Part shown: positions 43,255 to 53,294 of the stretch, piece after piece | How the letters are laid out: the number at the start of each line of letters is the position of its first letter | Position numbering within the stretch: the first letter of the stretch is position 1 | Assembly: GCF_026625565.1 (NCBI RefSeq) | Contig: NZ_CP112998.1 | Span: 126,501 to 190,500 of the forward strand | Direction of reading: 5' to 3' | Origin: Dyadobacter pollutisoli | GTDB taxonomy: Bacteria; Bacteroidota; Bacteroidia; Cytophagales; Spirosomataceae | DNA length: 64,000 nucleotides | Notes under the pieces: generated by a model | What the model was told of the DNA's origin: nothing | The model's input: only the letters and a program-made list of their open reading frames with translations | Database searches by the model: none | Position numbers and translations under genes: made by a program

Positions 43255-43343
43255 GTTTTTAAAACACCTGCTACGGCCCGGCCATTTCAAAAGCAAATAC
43301 ATGGAAAATCCTTTGTCTTATTGCTGGGAGCGTTTTGTGAGAT
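43255..43343 (+). repeat. Array element F (left edge approximate)
   Basis: Right end GGGAGCGTTTTGTGAGATTGACAG (43326 onward) is canonical. The left end near TTTAAAACACCTGC is inferred by length. It lacks the compact inner GTCTCAC arm. Follows the AraC gene within the 380-bp gap before the next lipoprotein gene. Confidence 0.6.
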
Positions 43344-43590
43344 TGACAGATTTGTTAGGGTAATGGTTTCAAAGTTAAATGATTACAAGAGCCTGGCGGC
43401 GCTTTTGGCTAAATTCCTGGTTTGTACAAGGGGAAGGCACTTTGCACATTTCGTTCTGGATCCGTAGTGCTCCAAGTTATAAAAGTCCTTTCCTTTCAAA
43501 TCTCAATTCCCAACTAATCGGACTTCACGAGTGTCTATAAAATGACAGTTAATTGCCTGTTATTTTCTGGTTCATCTAAATATTTAAAGT

Positions 43591-43986
43591 ATGATACGCA
43601 ATTTTTCTTTTTATCTACTTTTGCTGGCAGTCGGGCTTTTTACGTCGTGTGACGACAAGGTTGATGTTCGCTCAAAAACTTTTTGTGTTCAGGTAGAATA
43701 TGTGAGAGAGTATCATTGTACTTCCTCAGAACCGGTTCATGTGGTAGAATTTCTGTCGCCTAATTCATTGGCTACAAAAATCACTCACATTAATGCTTCC
43801 GTTGCAAAATATCAAGCTGCCATGCTGGATTTGCCGGATTCAGTTCTTGTTACCGGCAAAAATTTTTATATGCAATTTCATCGCGATGCGAACAGAGAGA
43901 AAAAAGCAGCGCTAGGTTATTGTACAATGGAGTATTTGCCTGTCAACATACTCGTTTGCGAAGCTATTTCAAAGTCCTGTCTCTAA
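43591..43986 (+). CDS. Lipoprotein of unknown function
   Basis: 131 residues. Clean SPII signal 'FYLLLLAVGLFTSCDDKVDV'. The mature part has seven Cys-containing positions, including 'KTFCVQVEYVREYHCTSSE' and 'ALGYCTMEYLPVNILVCEAISKSCL', so disulfides are likely. No family recognised. Only gene between elements F and G. Confidence 0.75.
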   Translation: MIRNFSFYLLLLAVGLFTSCDDKVDVRSKTFCVQVEYVREYHCTSSEPVHVVEFLSPNSLATKITHINASVAKYQAAMLDLPDSVLVTGKNFYMQFHRDANREKKAALGYCTMEYLPVNILVCEAISKSCL

Positions 43987-44094
43987 AAGGGGTTTATCCA
44001 GCAGCACAAAGCTGATACAATACGGTTACCTGGAAAATACTGTATTTCTATCCAGTGAGACTAACAGGCAATCCAAAGACCTCAAACTTTGACC

Positions 44095-44183
44095 GTCTAA
44101 AATAACCTCCAAAATCTGATGCGTTGCGATTGCTAACGCGGCCAGACGACACACAGTGTCACCATTAGAGCGTTTTGTGATAC
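44095..44183 (+). repeat. Array element G (89 bp)
   Basis: Left end GTCTAAAATAACCTCC, internal hairpin GCGTT...AACGC, right end GTGTCACCATT, AGAGC, GTTTTGTGATAC. Separates two oppositely oriented genes downstream of both. Confidence 0.7.
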
Positions 44184-44263
44184 TTTCAAGCATTAATATA
44201 ATTCACGGTAATATAGGAGATTTCTATCGGGCCTCCCGTTGGAAACTTCTGGCAGTTAAGATT

Positions 44264-45952
44264 TTATGGTACGGTAAACTGCAATCGATTGGCCCAAACC
44301 GCTTGATGATCTGATTCAAGAATATATGCGTCAAGCATGAAGTTGCGATCTTTAACGACGGTAGTGTTAAAAACCGTGGTGCCGTTTATTACAACCTGGA
44401 CAGGCTTCCTAAAATCAATCATTTCCGGCGAGAGATAGATAGCGATTGATTTCACGCGCGAGGTTTTCACGTCAAACCGGTTATTTGAATAGAAAGCGCT
44501 TACGGCACCGGATCGGCGGGGAAAAACAAATGCTTGCGAAGTACTGTCCAAAGCAACTTCCGGATTTGCTATGCTCCGCCATCCACTGACTAACAAATTT
44601 TGGCTAGTGTGCCAGGACGATTTCTGTACCATTGTGTCTAATTGATTCAGTTCCAACCAGTCGACGCGTCCGTGCTTCACATCATCACATTCCCAGTATA
44701 GGTTTGTTTGGAATGGATTTCGTTGTTTAGTAAGCAGATTTGCGAAAAGTCTTTGATAAACTTCCTTGACGGTGCTATCTCTGGCGTTTGTCAAGTATGC
44801 ATGATTATAATGCCCGATCACTTCTTCATTGTCCCACTCTAGTTTCAACTCTCTGGCAAGATCCGTAATAGCCCGGTGCCCTGCCAGCGGAAAATAATAA
44901 TCGTAGTCAGTGGCTACATTGTAAAATGAGCGATTGATCCCATTTTTCAAAAAAGTGCCGCCTGTTCGGACCTGGGGGCGGTTGTTTACTCCCGCAAACC
45001 CAGCAAACAGGCTTGGTTGTTTCATCAAATAGGCGAATGCGCCCGTTGCTCCGTTAGAATGCCCTGCTACGTAAACGCGACGATCGTCAATTGAATAGAT
45101 TTTTTTGACCTGCCTGACCAGCTCCGGAACCAGCTCAAATCCATCATCTGGCATCATCCAGTTATAACGGTTAGTACCATACGGAAATAACGCAATTAAG
45201 CTGAAATTGTAGGCTTGGTCAACAAACGGCTGGCCAAAGAATCCATTCAAGGTACTGTCGACCATATCAGGAATTTTGGTCTGGCGTCCGATCGCACCGT
45301 GGAGCACGACTATCATCGGATAACGACGACCGGGCTCGAAGCCCAGAGGCAATTGCACTAGATAGGGAAATTGCAATGAGTCCGATAATTTGAACCAGCC
45401 AGAAATAAACCGCCCGGAATAACTATAATCATGTACCGGATTGGTGTTTTGAATTTGTTTGTACAACTTGTCGGCAGACGAAATTTTAGTCAGAGAATCA
45501 ATGTGATTATCGTTTTGGCCTAGTAATTGTTGTTGAAAGCCACGAAAACGAATACTGGCCTGAACGCGTTGCTGCCGTTGTTTTTCCTTAAGTTGCTCGA
45601 CTTTTCCCATCAGGTGCATCCAACGTGGATCCTGGCGTAGCCAATCAAAACTACTGTTACCAAAAACTTTAGTGGCAATATCGGAGTCGACAACCAGGGT
45701 AGCATATTTGATCGCCAGGTCAGCATTGCGATCCCGACTGGCGAAGTCTGCCGCATTCAGATAGCGCCAGTATTTATCAGCTGGTTCAGCTTCGGCAGCT
45801 TTCAAGGCCCATTGAATGGCAGCACCCCAGTTTTGCCGACCCATATTGACTCCCATACTGTCTACAGCGGGGTTTCGCGATTGCGCAAAACAAATGAATG
45901 TGAGCAGGATGCTGAAAATGATACCGCAGATAATGCTCGAAAAAATTTTCAT
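44264..45952 (-). CDS. Exported alpha/beta-fold esterase with N-terminal helical repeats
   Basis: 562 residues from the ATG at 45952 (MKIFSSIICGIIFSILLTFICFAQ). Residues about 25-130 resemble TPR helices ('NWGAAIQWALKAAEAEPADKYWRYLNAADFASRDRNADLAIKYA'). An esterase domain of the PHB-depolymerase/feruloyl-esterase type follows: 'PLGFEPGRRYPMIVVLHGAIG', Ser in 'RVYVAGHSNGATGAFAYL', likely His in 'GHYNHAYLT'. The C-terminal 130 residues are beta-rich. Divergent from the Ntn hydrolase gene. Confidence 0.85.
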   Translation of the reverse strand: MKIFSSIICGIIFSILLTFICFAQSRNPAVDSMGVNMGRQNWGAAIQWALKAAEAEPADKYWRYLNAADFASRDRNADLAIKYATLVVDSDIATKVFGNSSFDWLRQDPRWMHLMGKVEQLKEKQRQQRVQASIRFRGFQQQLLGQNDNHIDSLTKISSADKLYKQIQNTNPVHDYSYSGRFISGWFKLSDSLQFPYLVQLPLGFEPGRRYPMIVVLHGAIGRQTKIPDMVDSTLNGFFGQPFVDQAYNFSLIALFPYGTNRYNWMMPDDGFELVPELVRQVKKIYSIDDRRVYVAGHSNGATGAFAYLMKQPSLFAGFAGVNNRPQVRTGGTFLKNGINRSFYNVATDYDYYFPLAGHRAITDLARELKLEWDNEEVIGHYNHAYLTNARDSTVKEVYQRLFANLLTKQRNPFQTNLYWECDDVKHGRVDWLELNQLDTMVQKSSWHTSQNLLVSGWRSIANPEVALDSTSQAFVFPRRSGAVSAFYSNNRFDVKTSRVKSIAIYLSPEMIDFRKPVQVVINGTTVFNTTVVKDRNFMLDAYILESDHQAVWANRLQFTVP

Positions 45953-46060
45953 CTGACTATTTATCATGGGCTAAAATAATCGAATTCACAACTCCGTGCA
46001 TTCCACCTAAGTAGTCAAAAGATTAAATAAAGAAGTCAATGTTGCATTGCGAATTTCTGG

Positions 46061-47083
46061 ATGCTGTTGGTTCTGCAGTTAATCTCGTTTTCCGCAACTC
46101 CTTGTACAATTTTTGTTCTAACGGGAACGGACCGTACCTTATTTTTCAATAATGAAGATTATTCGAATCCTACAACCTGGCTTTGGTTCCGGCCTTCCGG
46201 AAAAAGCCACTTTGGTTGCGCGTTTGTAGGATTTGACAATGGCTGGGCGCAAGGAGGGGTCAATGAAAACGGTCTGGCTTTTGATTGGGTGGCTGGTTTC
46301 CCCAACCAGTGGACACCTGACGAGTCTTTGGAAACAGCACAGGGAAACACAAGTGAGAGGATGTTGGAAAGCTGTTCAACAATATCAGAGGCTATTGAAT
46401 TTTATCAGAAATACCAAGAACCTGGATTTACGTATGCAAAAATTCTAATTGCGGATAAAACTGGCGCCTCTGTCATCATTGGAATTAGGGATGGTAACCT
46501 TCACTTTGATCAATCGCGCCAGTCACGTGGTTTCGGTTATGGACAAAAAGTTCTTGCCAGCCAGTTGTCAGGCTCTACCGAGCCAACTATTTCAAATGGT
46601 AGATCCATATTACAGGCATGCCGACAAAAAGGCACTTACGCTACTAAATATTCAAATGTATTTGATTTACGTAGCGGAGAAATCCAGTTGGTAGGATTTT
46701 CAGAGAACCGGCCGGATATTCGCCTCAATCTTAATGATGAACTTTCCAAGGGACAGCATTATTACGAGATTTCCAATATCAACAGTCAACTATTGCAAGA
46801 ACCCATTGACCTCTTGCCAGCGATGAAAAGGTTTTTGTGGGAGGGATATCAAGATATCTTGGATAAAAATCCCGCGCTTACTAACCGTGTAAAACAGATC
46901 TCACAAGAAGCGTTGGTAGGAAACCCTCAAAGGAAGGACTATACACCCGTTTATTGGAAGGAAGTTTCTCAATATCCACAACCAAGCGAGAATGCAATCA
47001 GAGCGCTAGGGAATCTGCTGGCAGCCAAAGCCTGTAAAGGTGCGGGCGATTCCCAACCAGTCTTCCAACTTGTATGCGATTGA
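46061..47083 (+). CDS. Exported Ntn hydrolase (choloylglycine hydrolase/acylase-like)
   Basis: 340 residues. The short hydrophobic leader 'MLLVLQLISFSATP' ends at Cys15 (PCTIFVL), the expected catalytic N-terminal Cys of linear amide C-N hydrolases. 'TLFFNNEDYSNP', 'GCAFVGFDNGWAQGGVNENGLAFDW' and 'GRSILQACR' follow the family layout (NxD, substrate loop). It would cleave an amide such as an acyl-amino acid. The leader is shorter than usual, so the true start may lie upstream at a non-ATG codon. Confidence 0.85.
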   Translation: MLLVLQLISFSATPCTIFVLTGTDRTLFFNNEDYSNPTTWLWFRPSGKSHFGCAFVGFDNGWAQGGVNENGLAFDWVAGFPNQWTPDESLETAQGNTSERMLESCSTISEAIEFYQKYQEPGFTYAKILIADKTGASVIIGIRDGNLHFDQSRQSRGFGYGQKVLASQLSGSTEPTISNGRSILQACRQKGTYATKYSNVFDLRSGEIQLVGFSENRPDIRLNLNDELSKGQHYYEISNINSQLLQEPIDLLPAMKRFLWEGYQDILDKNPALTNRVKQISQEALVGNPQRKDYTPVYWKEVSQYPQPSENAIRALGNLLAAKACKGAGDSQPVFQLVCD

Positions 47084-47317
47084 GTTTGAAAATGTAACAA
47101 TTATTCAACGCGTTCTTTTTGTTGACAAACAGCGGGTGAAATTGATTAAAATGGAAAAAGTAGAATATAAAAAGCGCAGCAGAGAAATTCCATGGTATGA
47201 ACCTCTTATACACTTGATGACCAATTTTTTTAATCGCCTAATGCGATTGTGTGCACTTACCTAGAATCGTTAGCGTTTTACAGGATCGGCTCAAGAGAAA
47301 CCATATGAGACTAACTG

Positions 47318-47630
47318 ATCTGTTCGCTGATGCTGGCTATTCCAACGGATGTAATTCTCACTTCCTTCAAGAGCGTAAAATCACAGGCGGCCACCGAGCG
47401 GGTGGATCCCGTTCTTAGGAAAGTTCAGACCGTAGTTGGACGGCTTTAATTACAATGAGGAAGCAGATCCCTCCAATTGTCTAAACTGAGAAATTTTATC
47501 GTTGTGGTCACTCCGGTACAGCACAGAACATAAGCTCTTAAAGGCATATTGAACTACCAGAATTGACTGGGCGATATGCCCATAAAAACAGAAATGTTTT
47601 CCGAAGACCGGCACGAAGAAAATTAGACGG
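47318..47630 (+). mobile_element. Decayed internal fragment of an IS1182-family transposase gene
   Basis: Starting at GATGCTGGCTATTCCAACGG the sequence follows transposase codons about 300-400 with many substitutions, indels and frame breaks (for example CTTCCTTCAAGAGCG against CTTCCTTGAACAGCG, and CTCTTAAAGGCATATTGAAC against a CTGAAAGCATATTGGGC-type stretch). It is far more diverged than the three other copies. Just before it, 47291-47315 (GAAACCATATGAGACTAAC) resembles a worn right end of the array element. Confidence 0.65.
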
Positions 47631-47636
47631 TGGGGC

Positions 47637-47651
47637 GTCTCATTTTCGAGC
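47637..47651 (+). repeat. Array element I, left arm of compact site (split by the IS)
   Basis: GTCTCATTTTC then GAGC, followed at once by the IS left terminal repeat. The right arm is at 49572-49586. Confidence 0.7.
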
Positions 47652-47738
47652 GTGGCCGTTGCACAACTCATGCTTGCGTCATGTCGGAACAGTAATGTCG
47701 AAATTTTTACAGTACCAGCATAGCTAAGGCCATCAATG

Positions 47739-47960
47739 TTATTTTGTTGGGTCTCGTTCGTTTGTTAACTCTGCTAACATCATTATAATCTCATTTCTTG
47801 AATACCTGACCTTGTTTACGTAATCCAGGTAATCAATGATTTCTTCAATTGTCGCATCCTTTCGAGTTTCAAGCAATTTTTGTAATGCTTGTTGTACGGT
47901 CAATGAATTCATAGTTAGAAAGGCACTTTTTAGATCATTTACAGACTCATCTGCTTCCAA
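47739..47960 (-). CDS. Divergent small ORF inside the IS, copy 2
   Basis: Identical to the ORF at 27961-28182, again reading outward from the transposase start. Exact conservation is explained by recent copying and so is not by itself evidence of selection. Confidence 0.5.
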   Translation of the reverse strand: MEADESVNDLKSAFLTMNSLTVQQALQKLLETRKDATIEEIIDYLDYVNKVRYSRNEIIMMLAELTNERDPTK

Positions 47961-47988
47961 ATTGCTATAATTTTTTGTAACTTCAGGA

Positions 47989-49506
47989 ATGCAAGGAAAG
48001 AAAAATTACTCGGAAAAGCTCTTCGTCAGCTTCCAACTTTCAGACCGCGTTCCTAAGGAAAATTTCTATCGCAGACTTAGCGAAACGCTCGATTTACAGT
48101 TTCTATACAATGAAACTCGCGGGCTGTATGGTAAAACAGGCAACCCATCAATCGATCCCGTCGTGTTCTTTAAGCTGATGCTGACCGGCTACTTAGAAAA
48201 CATCACATCCGACCGCAGGCTGATTGATCATTGCGCCATGCGAATGGATATACTATTCTTTATCGGCTATGATATTGACGAATCGCTACCCTGGCACTCT
48301 ACGGTTAGCAGGACCAGACAATTATATCCGGCTGCACTCTTCGAAGCTCTATTCAACAAAGTATTTTCAATGTGTGTGGACAAAGGAATGGTTGCAGGTC
48401 ACACGCAGGCCATAGATTCCGCACCCGTTAAAGCAAACGCTTCGATGGAAAGTCTCGAATTGAAAGTACCAGCAAATTCAATTAGAGCACACCTTGCACT
48501 AGTTGTAGAAGGTGACCCTAATGTAAAAAGTGGTCAATCGTCGGCTACCCCAGCTATCACTGCTGAACCTTATCAGCTCAGACAACTGAAAAGGTATCAG
48601 GACAAATTAAAAGATAAAAGAAGCTTCGGGATCGCCTCTAACCACGAGAAAGCTGAGTTGTTAAGTAATAAAACCCATTACAGTCCGCATGATCCGGATG
48701 CGCGTATTTCCATTAAGCCAGGGAAGTTAAGGAAACTAAACTACCATTGCAGTATGGCAGTGGACACAGCCGAAGGTGTTATAAGTCATATACAGGCTAG
48801 TTATGCGGACAAACGTGATAGCCAATGCCTACCAGGAGTGGTAAGTGCTTTGCAGGATAGGTTTACTGAAAATGAGCTGAAGGTAACCGACATAGTCGCT
48901 GATGCAGGTTATTCCAACGGTTACAATTATCATTTCCTTGAACAGCGCGACCTGATAGGCTGGATACCCGTTTTCGGCATGTATAAACCGGAGATAGCTG
49001 GTTTTAACTATGATAGGAAAGCGGACTCCTTTACTTGTTCAGCAGGAAAGCTGCTTCCTGTTAGGGCGACCGAATACAATTCTGAAGGCAAGCGACTGAA
49101 AGCATATTGGGCTTCACGAAAAGACTGTAAGCCGTGTCCTCTAAAATCTACTTGCTGTCCAAATACTGGTTCGAGAAGGATTGTCAGGACAGCATATGAC
49201 AACGAGTATCATAGGGCATACAACCGACAGCATTCGTATACCGGCAAGCGGATGAAAAAATTACGACAGGGGACGGTCGAGCCAGTGTTTGGAAGTCTGA
49301 CACAATATTACGGACTCAGTAAGATAGCAGTCCTCGGAATAGATGGTGCCCATAAGAACATGGTCATGGCTGCGATCGCATTCAACATTAGAAAGTACAT
49401 GAAGTTCTCCATTACTAAAACAGCCCAAAAGACGCTTCAAAGAGCTAGGATCGGCTTCTCAGGCGCAATATGTGGTGATGCAAGAGTCGCTATTCCGAAT
49501 TTTTAA
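47989..49506 (+). CDS. IS1182-family DDE transposase, copy 2
   Basis: 505 residues, identical in protein sequence to the transposase at 28211-29728, with all catalytic residues (Asp143, Asp305, Glu431). Presumably active. Confidence 0.96.
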   Translation: MQGKKNYSEKLFVSFQLSDRVPKENFYRRLSETLDLQFLYNETRGLYGKTGNPSIDPVVFFKLMLTGYLENITSDRRLIDHCAMRMDILFFIGYDIDESLPWHSTVSRTRQLYPAALFEALFNKVFSMCVDKGMVAGHTQAIDSAPVKANASMESLELKVPANSIRAHLALVVEGDPNVKSGQSSATPAITAEPYQLRQLKRYQDKLKDKRSFGIASNHEKAELLSNKTHYSPHDPDARISIKPGKLRKLNYHCSMAVDTAEGVISHIQASYADKRDSQCLPGVVSALQDRFTENELKVTDIVADAGYSNGYNYHFLEQRDLIGWIPVFGMYKPEIAGFNYDRKADSFTCSAGKLLPVRATEYNSEGKRLKAYWASRKDCKPCPLKSTCCPNTGSRRIVRTAYDNEYHRAYNRQHSYTGKRMKKLRQGTVEPVFGSLTQYYGLSKIAVLGIDGAHKNMVMAAIAFNIRKYMKFSITKTAQKTLQRARIGFSGAICGDARVAIPNF

Positions 49507-49571
49507 AAAGGACCTGATTATCACTTTAAAAAATTAAAGCTTCCGGTATCAATCAGTTGTGCAACGGCCAC

Positions 49572-49586
49572 GAGCGTTTTGTGATA
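49572..49586 (+). repeat. Array element I, right arm
   Basis: GAGC (target duplication) followed by GTTTTGTGATAC. Completes the site at 47637. Confidence 0.7.
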
Positions 49587-49699
49587 CCTAGTGAGCAACT
49601 TAAAAGCCGTCTCACTCGGTATCTGGAAAATCCATATTTCGATTCATGCTTTGATTAACGCTCGAATTTGTGAAATGGATTTAAATAAGCGTTTTGGGT

Positions 49700-51325
49700 T
49701 TATTTTACCTTGGTAAATTTTATATTGAAAGCCCGAGCTGTGGTTATCGTAAATTGTACAACTTGACCTGTTTTCGATTTGACAAACCTAAGATCAGCCC
49801 GCAAATTTGGAACCATAAAATGGTCCTTATTGATCGCAATAATTGGGTTGTCGTTGGCCGGGGCTTGGTACAGAAGCAGTTTCCCATTTTTCAGTTGAAC
49901 GGTAAACGAAGTTTTTACTTCATCAGAATAGTAGGTACCCAAGTAGAGATCATTGGCTGCTTCCGTCGAATCAACCTTATAAAATGTAAAGCGATCAAAA
50001 GGAGGGTTAATGTAAGTCACTTCGTTAATTTCGGTAAAGTCGAGGGTACCTTCACGCCATTTAAACTGCGTGGCGTTTAAGGGAACCAAAGCCTGGTCGT
50101 CAAAGGCTAATCGTTTATCTGCAATCGTGAACGATATATTTCCCGTCATCCCACTTTGATACTCGCCAGCATATTTTTCCAATCGGGCAAGGGGTACAAC
50201 AATAGGGTGGCTGGGGGATGGATCGGAGGTATCTTCGTTTGGTGAAACCTCTTTAATGAAGAGTTTTTCCACTTCAACAATTAAGTTGGTACTTGCCGTG
50301 TCGAACTGAGCTGAGTTACTTAACCAGGCGATCGACAGGCCCAATTGAGGGAACCGTTCCAGCATGGCCCGGTAACTGGCCGTTGCGCCTGAATGCTGAA
50401 TGAATTCAAGTCCGTATCGCCTACTTATAAATAAGCCCGCGCCATATGGATTAAGACTTCCGTCGATGAACCGGTCGGGCTCTATTAGTTTTGCCAGTAG
50501 CGAGGGAGTACCAAACTGACCACTCCAATAGTATTCATTCCATTTGAGCAAATCCTCGGTCGTGGTTAAAAGGCCTCCATTGCCGTAAGCATTCTCATTG
50601 GGCATCTCGGTTTTAAATTGTCCTTCATCTACGCTGTAAGCCAAAGCGCGGTTAGCTACCACTCTCTTAAAATCGTCACGCCATTGGGTATGGACCATGC
50701 CGGCAGGTATAAAGATATATTTTCGGGTAAACTCGGCCAAGCTCATACCGCTTACCCGCTGCACGATGATAGCAAGCAGGTTATAATTTGAATTGCTGTA
50801 AATAAACTTTCCACCGGGGATGTTGTTAAGGCCCTTTTGCTCCGAGATAATTTGTAACGCATCCGCATTACTGTAGGTCTTGGTGGTCCGCGGCCAACCT
50901 GCGAGTTGGGCAATAGCGCCCCAGTCACGCAGGCCGCTGGTATGATGCATTAGCTGGCTAATGGTAATGGGATAATGATAGATCGGGAGTTCAGGGACAT
51001 ACTTTCGTATGTTATCCTGTAAACTCAGTTTTTGTTGCTGTTCAAGTAGTAAGACGGCTGCTGCTGTAAACTGTTTGGAAACTGAGCCAGCCTCAATAAT
51101 CGAAGAATTAGTAAGCGGTACTTGACGCTCCATGTCGGCCATGCCCCATGCCTTTGAATAAATCAGCTTCCCATAACGGCTAATTGATAGTTGACATCCG
51201 GGACGATCAGGCTGATAACGGCTGCATAGTTGATCTATGACGGTAAGAGTGTCCTGCCAGGATTGTGCAAAAGATACAGATAATGAGGCAAGAAGTATGG
51301 TTACTACAAAGCATGCTTTCCGCAT
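49700..51325 (-). CDS. Exported serine hydrolase (beta-lactamase/PBP class C type)
   Basis: 541 residues. Signal peptide through 'LSVSFAQ'. The penicillin-binding-type domain has Ser81-x-x-Lys84 in 'EAGSVSKQFTAAAVLL', the Tyr motif in 'FIYSNSNYNLLAII' and a His-x-Gly-like third motif in 'EFIQHSGATASY'. The C-terminal 160 residues are a lipocalin-like beta domain ('EKYAGEYQSGMTGNISFTIADKRL'), common in Bacteroidota members. Likely a D-aminopeptidase or esterase rather than a true lactamase. Confidence 0.9.
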   Translation of the reverse strand: MRKACFVVTILLASLSVSFAQSWQDTLTVIDQLCSRYQPDRPGCQLSISRYGKLIYSKAWGMADMERQVPLTNSSIIEAGSVSKQFTAAAVLLLEQQQKLSLQDNIRKYVPELPIYHYPITISQLMHHTSGLRDWGAIAQLAGWPRTTKTYSNADALQIISEQKGLNNIPGGKFIYSNSNYNLLAIIVQRVSGMSLAEFTRKYIFIPAGMVHTQWRDDFKRVVANRALAYSVDEGQFKTEMPNENAYGNGGLLTTTEDLLKWNEYYWSGQFGTPSLLAKLIEPDRFIDGSLNPYGAGLFISRRYGLEFIQHSGATASYRAMLERFPQLGLSIAWLSNSAQFDTASTNLIVEVEKLFIKEVSPNEDTSDPSPSHPIVVPLARLEKYAGEYQSGMTGNISFTIADKRLAFDDQALVPLNATQFKWREGTLDFTEINEVTYINPPFDRFTFYKVDSTEAANDLYLGTYYSDEVKTSFTVQLKNGKLLLYQAPANDNPIIAINKDHFMVPNLRADLRFVKSKTGQVVQFTITTARAFNIKFTKVK

Positions 51326-51538
51326 TTTATCAGTAATTGAGTTGGGGACTGAATTTAAGAAGCTTTATTCTGATAAAATATACCCCATCAATGCTAAGTC
51401 AGTTTGTGTTAAATGTGCGGTTTAAATGATTGGTCAGCATGGGTGGATATTTCTTAGTCGTCGATCACCCCAATTCGCTACTGAGATCATATCATTTTGG
51501 TCCGACTTTGTCATGATAGTTGACGTGGGCGTGGAGTG

Positions 51539-52222
51539 TTATTTTCCGAGCAGATTTAAGAAAAGGCTGCGGTAAGTAGCGGAAATAGGTATAAAAATAT
51601 TATTGATCTTCACCTTTTCTTTTTCAATGGTTTCGATTTTATCGAGAGATACCATAAAGGATTTGTGTATCCTGCAAATGATGTGGGCAGCAATCTCTTT
51701 TTCAAAATCGGTAAAAGTCTGTAAAGTCATAATCTTCTTATTAGTTGTGTGAATCCGGCGATAATCCCGCATCCCCTCAATATACATGATGTCTTCCAAT
51801 AAGATTTTTTCCAAACGGTTCTCGGTTTTTACGAATATCCACTTCTTTTCCGGAAGTCTTTTTGTTGCCAGATTAGTCTCCACTTTACCAACTGCCTTGA
51901 TAAACCTTTCAAATGTAAAAGGTTTTAAAAGGTAATCTGTAACGCTTAATTCAAAGCCTTTTAACGCAAATTCATGATACGCGGTAGTGATGATCACATG
52001 GCTGTCTATACGAGTTGATTCCAACAAATTGATGCCGGAAAGGGCTCCAAGGTTAATGTCCAAAAAGACCAGGTCAACCCGGTTAAACTTCAAAAAAGTA
52101 AAAGCGTCTTCTGCATTAGTGAAAGTTGCCAACAGATCCAGCAACGGCACGCGAAGCACATAGTCTGTTGCCCGTTCCATCGCCAGAGGCTCATCTTCCA
52201 CAATAATGCAACTGATTCTCAT
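51539..52222 (-). CDS. LytTR response regulator
   Basis: 227 residues. The receiver has 'IIVEDEPLAMERA', phosphoacceptor Asp in 'VDLVFLDINLGALSG', Thr in 'IITTAYHEF' and Lys in 'DYLLKPFTFERF'. The LytTR domain ('EDIMYIEGMRDYRRIHTTNKKIMTLQTFTDFEKEI', 'ICRIHKSFMVSLDKIE') follows. Overlaps its kinase by 4 bp and closes an operon that starts with ABC transporter genes. Confidence 0.95.
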   Translation of the reverse strand: MRISCIIVEDEPLAMERATDYVLRVPLLDLLATFTNAEDAFTFLKFNRVDLVFLDINLGALSGINLLESTRIDSHVIITTAYHEFALKGFELSVTDYLLKPFTFERFIKAVGKVETNLATKRLPEKKWIFVKTENRLEKILLEDIMYIEGMRDYRRIHTTNKKIMTLQTFTDFEKEIAAHIICRIHKSFMVSLDKIETIEKEKVKINNIFIPISATYRSLFLNLLGK

Positions 52223-53250
52223 GCGTCCACGGCTAGTTTGACCCGATAATGATGATTGTCGAAGGTGCTTAGTAAATGATGTTTTGCGGGATACAGCAAT
52301 GCGAGCCGTTTTTCCATCAATTCTTTTCCAAGGCCTCCTAATTGTTTTTCCGTTTGCAGGGTTTGCTCAACCAGATTCTCGCATTCGAACATGACCTTTT
52401 TTTTATCAATAACGAATGTAATCCTTACAGCGCCATCTATTGTTAAATTGGTATGTTTAAATGCATTTTCAATAAAGGGGATGAACAGCATGGGTGCTAT
52501 CATTTTGGAGCCCGGATCACCTTGTATTATACAATTTATTGCATTGACATTAGAGGTGCGGACTTTCTGTAATGCAATGTATTTCTCAATGTATACAAGT
52601 TCTTTCGTCAGAAGTATCCTGTTTGTTTTCGTTTCGTACAACATAAATCGCATGATATCGGAAAGCTTGTTCAAATATGCGGACGCTTTTACACTGTCTT
52701 TTTCAATCAGTATATCAATGTTGTTAATGGTATTGAATAGAAAATGAGGATCTATCTGCGATTTGATCAGGGCCAGCTCCATCTGGTAATTTCTTTGATT
52801 TAGTTCCGCTTTAAGCTTAATGTCGTGAAACCAGGATTCAAAACCCCGGATCACAAACCCGGCCATGCCATTAACCAAAGCAATAAAAGCTAATGGAATC
52901 GCCAGGGCAATAGCGCCGTTAATTCCATCATTTTCCAGATATGTTGAATTTAGCAGCAGTGTCAACACAATCATTCCAGCCAGAGTCGCCAGCACAGCAG
53001 CAATGAGTGACAGTGACAGCAGGTAAAGTGCCTTTCTCGTTCGCAGATAATAAGGAAACAAGAATAAGTAAAACGAGTAAAAACCGATTAATCCTGGGGT
53101 AATCGCAAATCCCAACATAATCCGGCACCAATGAACGAAACTCATCGGGGGCCTTTGAAATAATGTCAAGAGAAAGAATAATACGACGAGAAGCATTCCG
53201 TACAGTATCCAATACCCTAGCTGAAGCAATGCGCTGATCGACTTTTTCAT
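52219..53250 (-). CDS. LytS-type sensor histidine kinase
   Basis: 343 residues. Four membrane helices (about 10-30, 42-68, 78-104, 118-140), then a coiled linker, the phosphoacceptor His in 'IKSQIDPHFLFNTINNIDILIEKD', and the ATP-binding N box in 'MLFIPFIENAFKHTNL'. No extracellular sensor domain, so a membrane signal or the neighbouring ABC transporter may be sensed. Starts 44 bp after the permease. Confidence 0.93.
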   Translation of the reverse strand: MKKSISALLQLGYWILYGMLLVVLFFLLTLFQRPPMSFVHWCRIMLGFAITPGLIGFYSFYLFLFPYYLRTRKALYLLSLSLIAAVLATLAGMIVLTLLLNSTYLENDGINGAIALAIPLAFIALVNGMAGFVIRGFESWFHDIKLKAELNQRNYQMELALIKSQIDPHFLFNTINNIDILIEKDSVKASAYLNKLSDIMRFMLYETKTNRILLTKELVYIEKYIALQKVRTSNVNAINCIIQGDPGSKMIAPMLFIPFIENAFKHTNLTIDGAVRITFVIDKKKVMFECENLVEQTLQTEKQLGGLGKELMEKRLALLYPAKHHLLSTFDNHHYRVKLAVDA

Positions 53251-53294
53251 TTGATGTAAAAGTGCAAAGGCACTTCGAAATTTTGTTAAAGGTG

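Larger units (their letters stand above)
47652..49571 (+). mobile_element. Complete IS1182-family element, copy 2 (1920 bp)
   Basis: Same 17-bp terminal inverted repeats (47652-47668 and 49555-49571), same length and same internal offsets as copy 1. The flanking direct repeat is GAGC (47648-47651 and 49572-49575). It lies in the centre of array element I, as copy 1 lies in element B. Confidence 0.95.
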
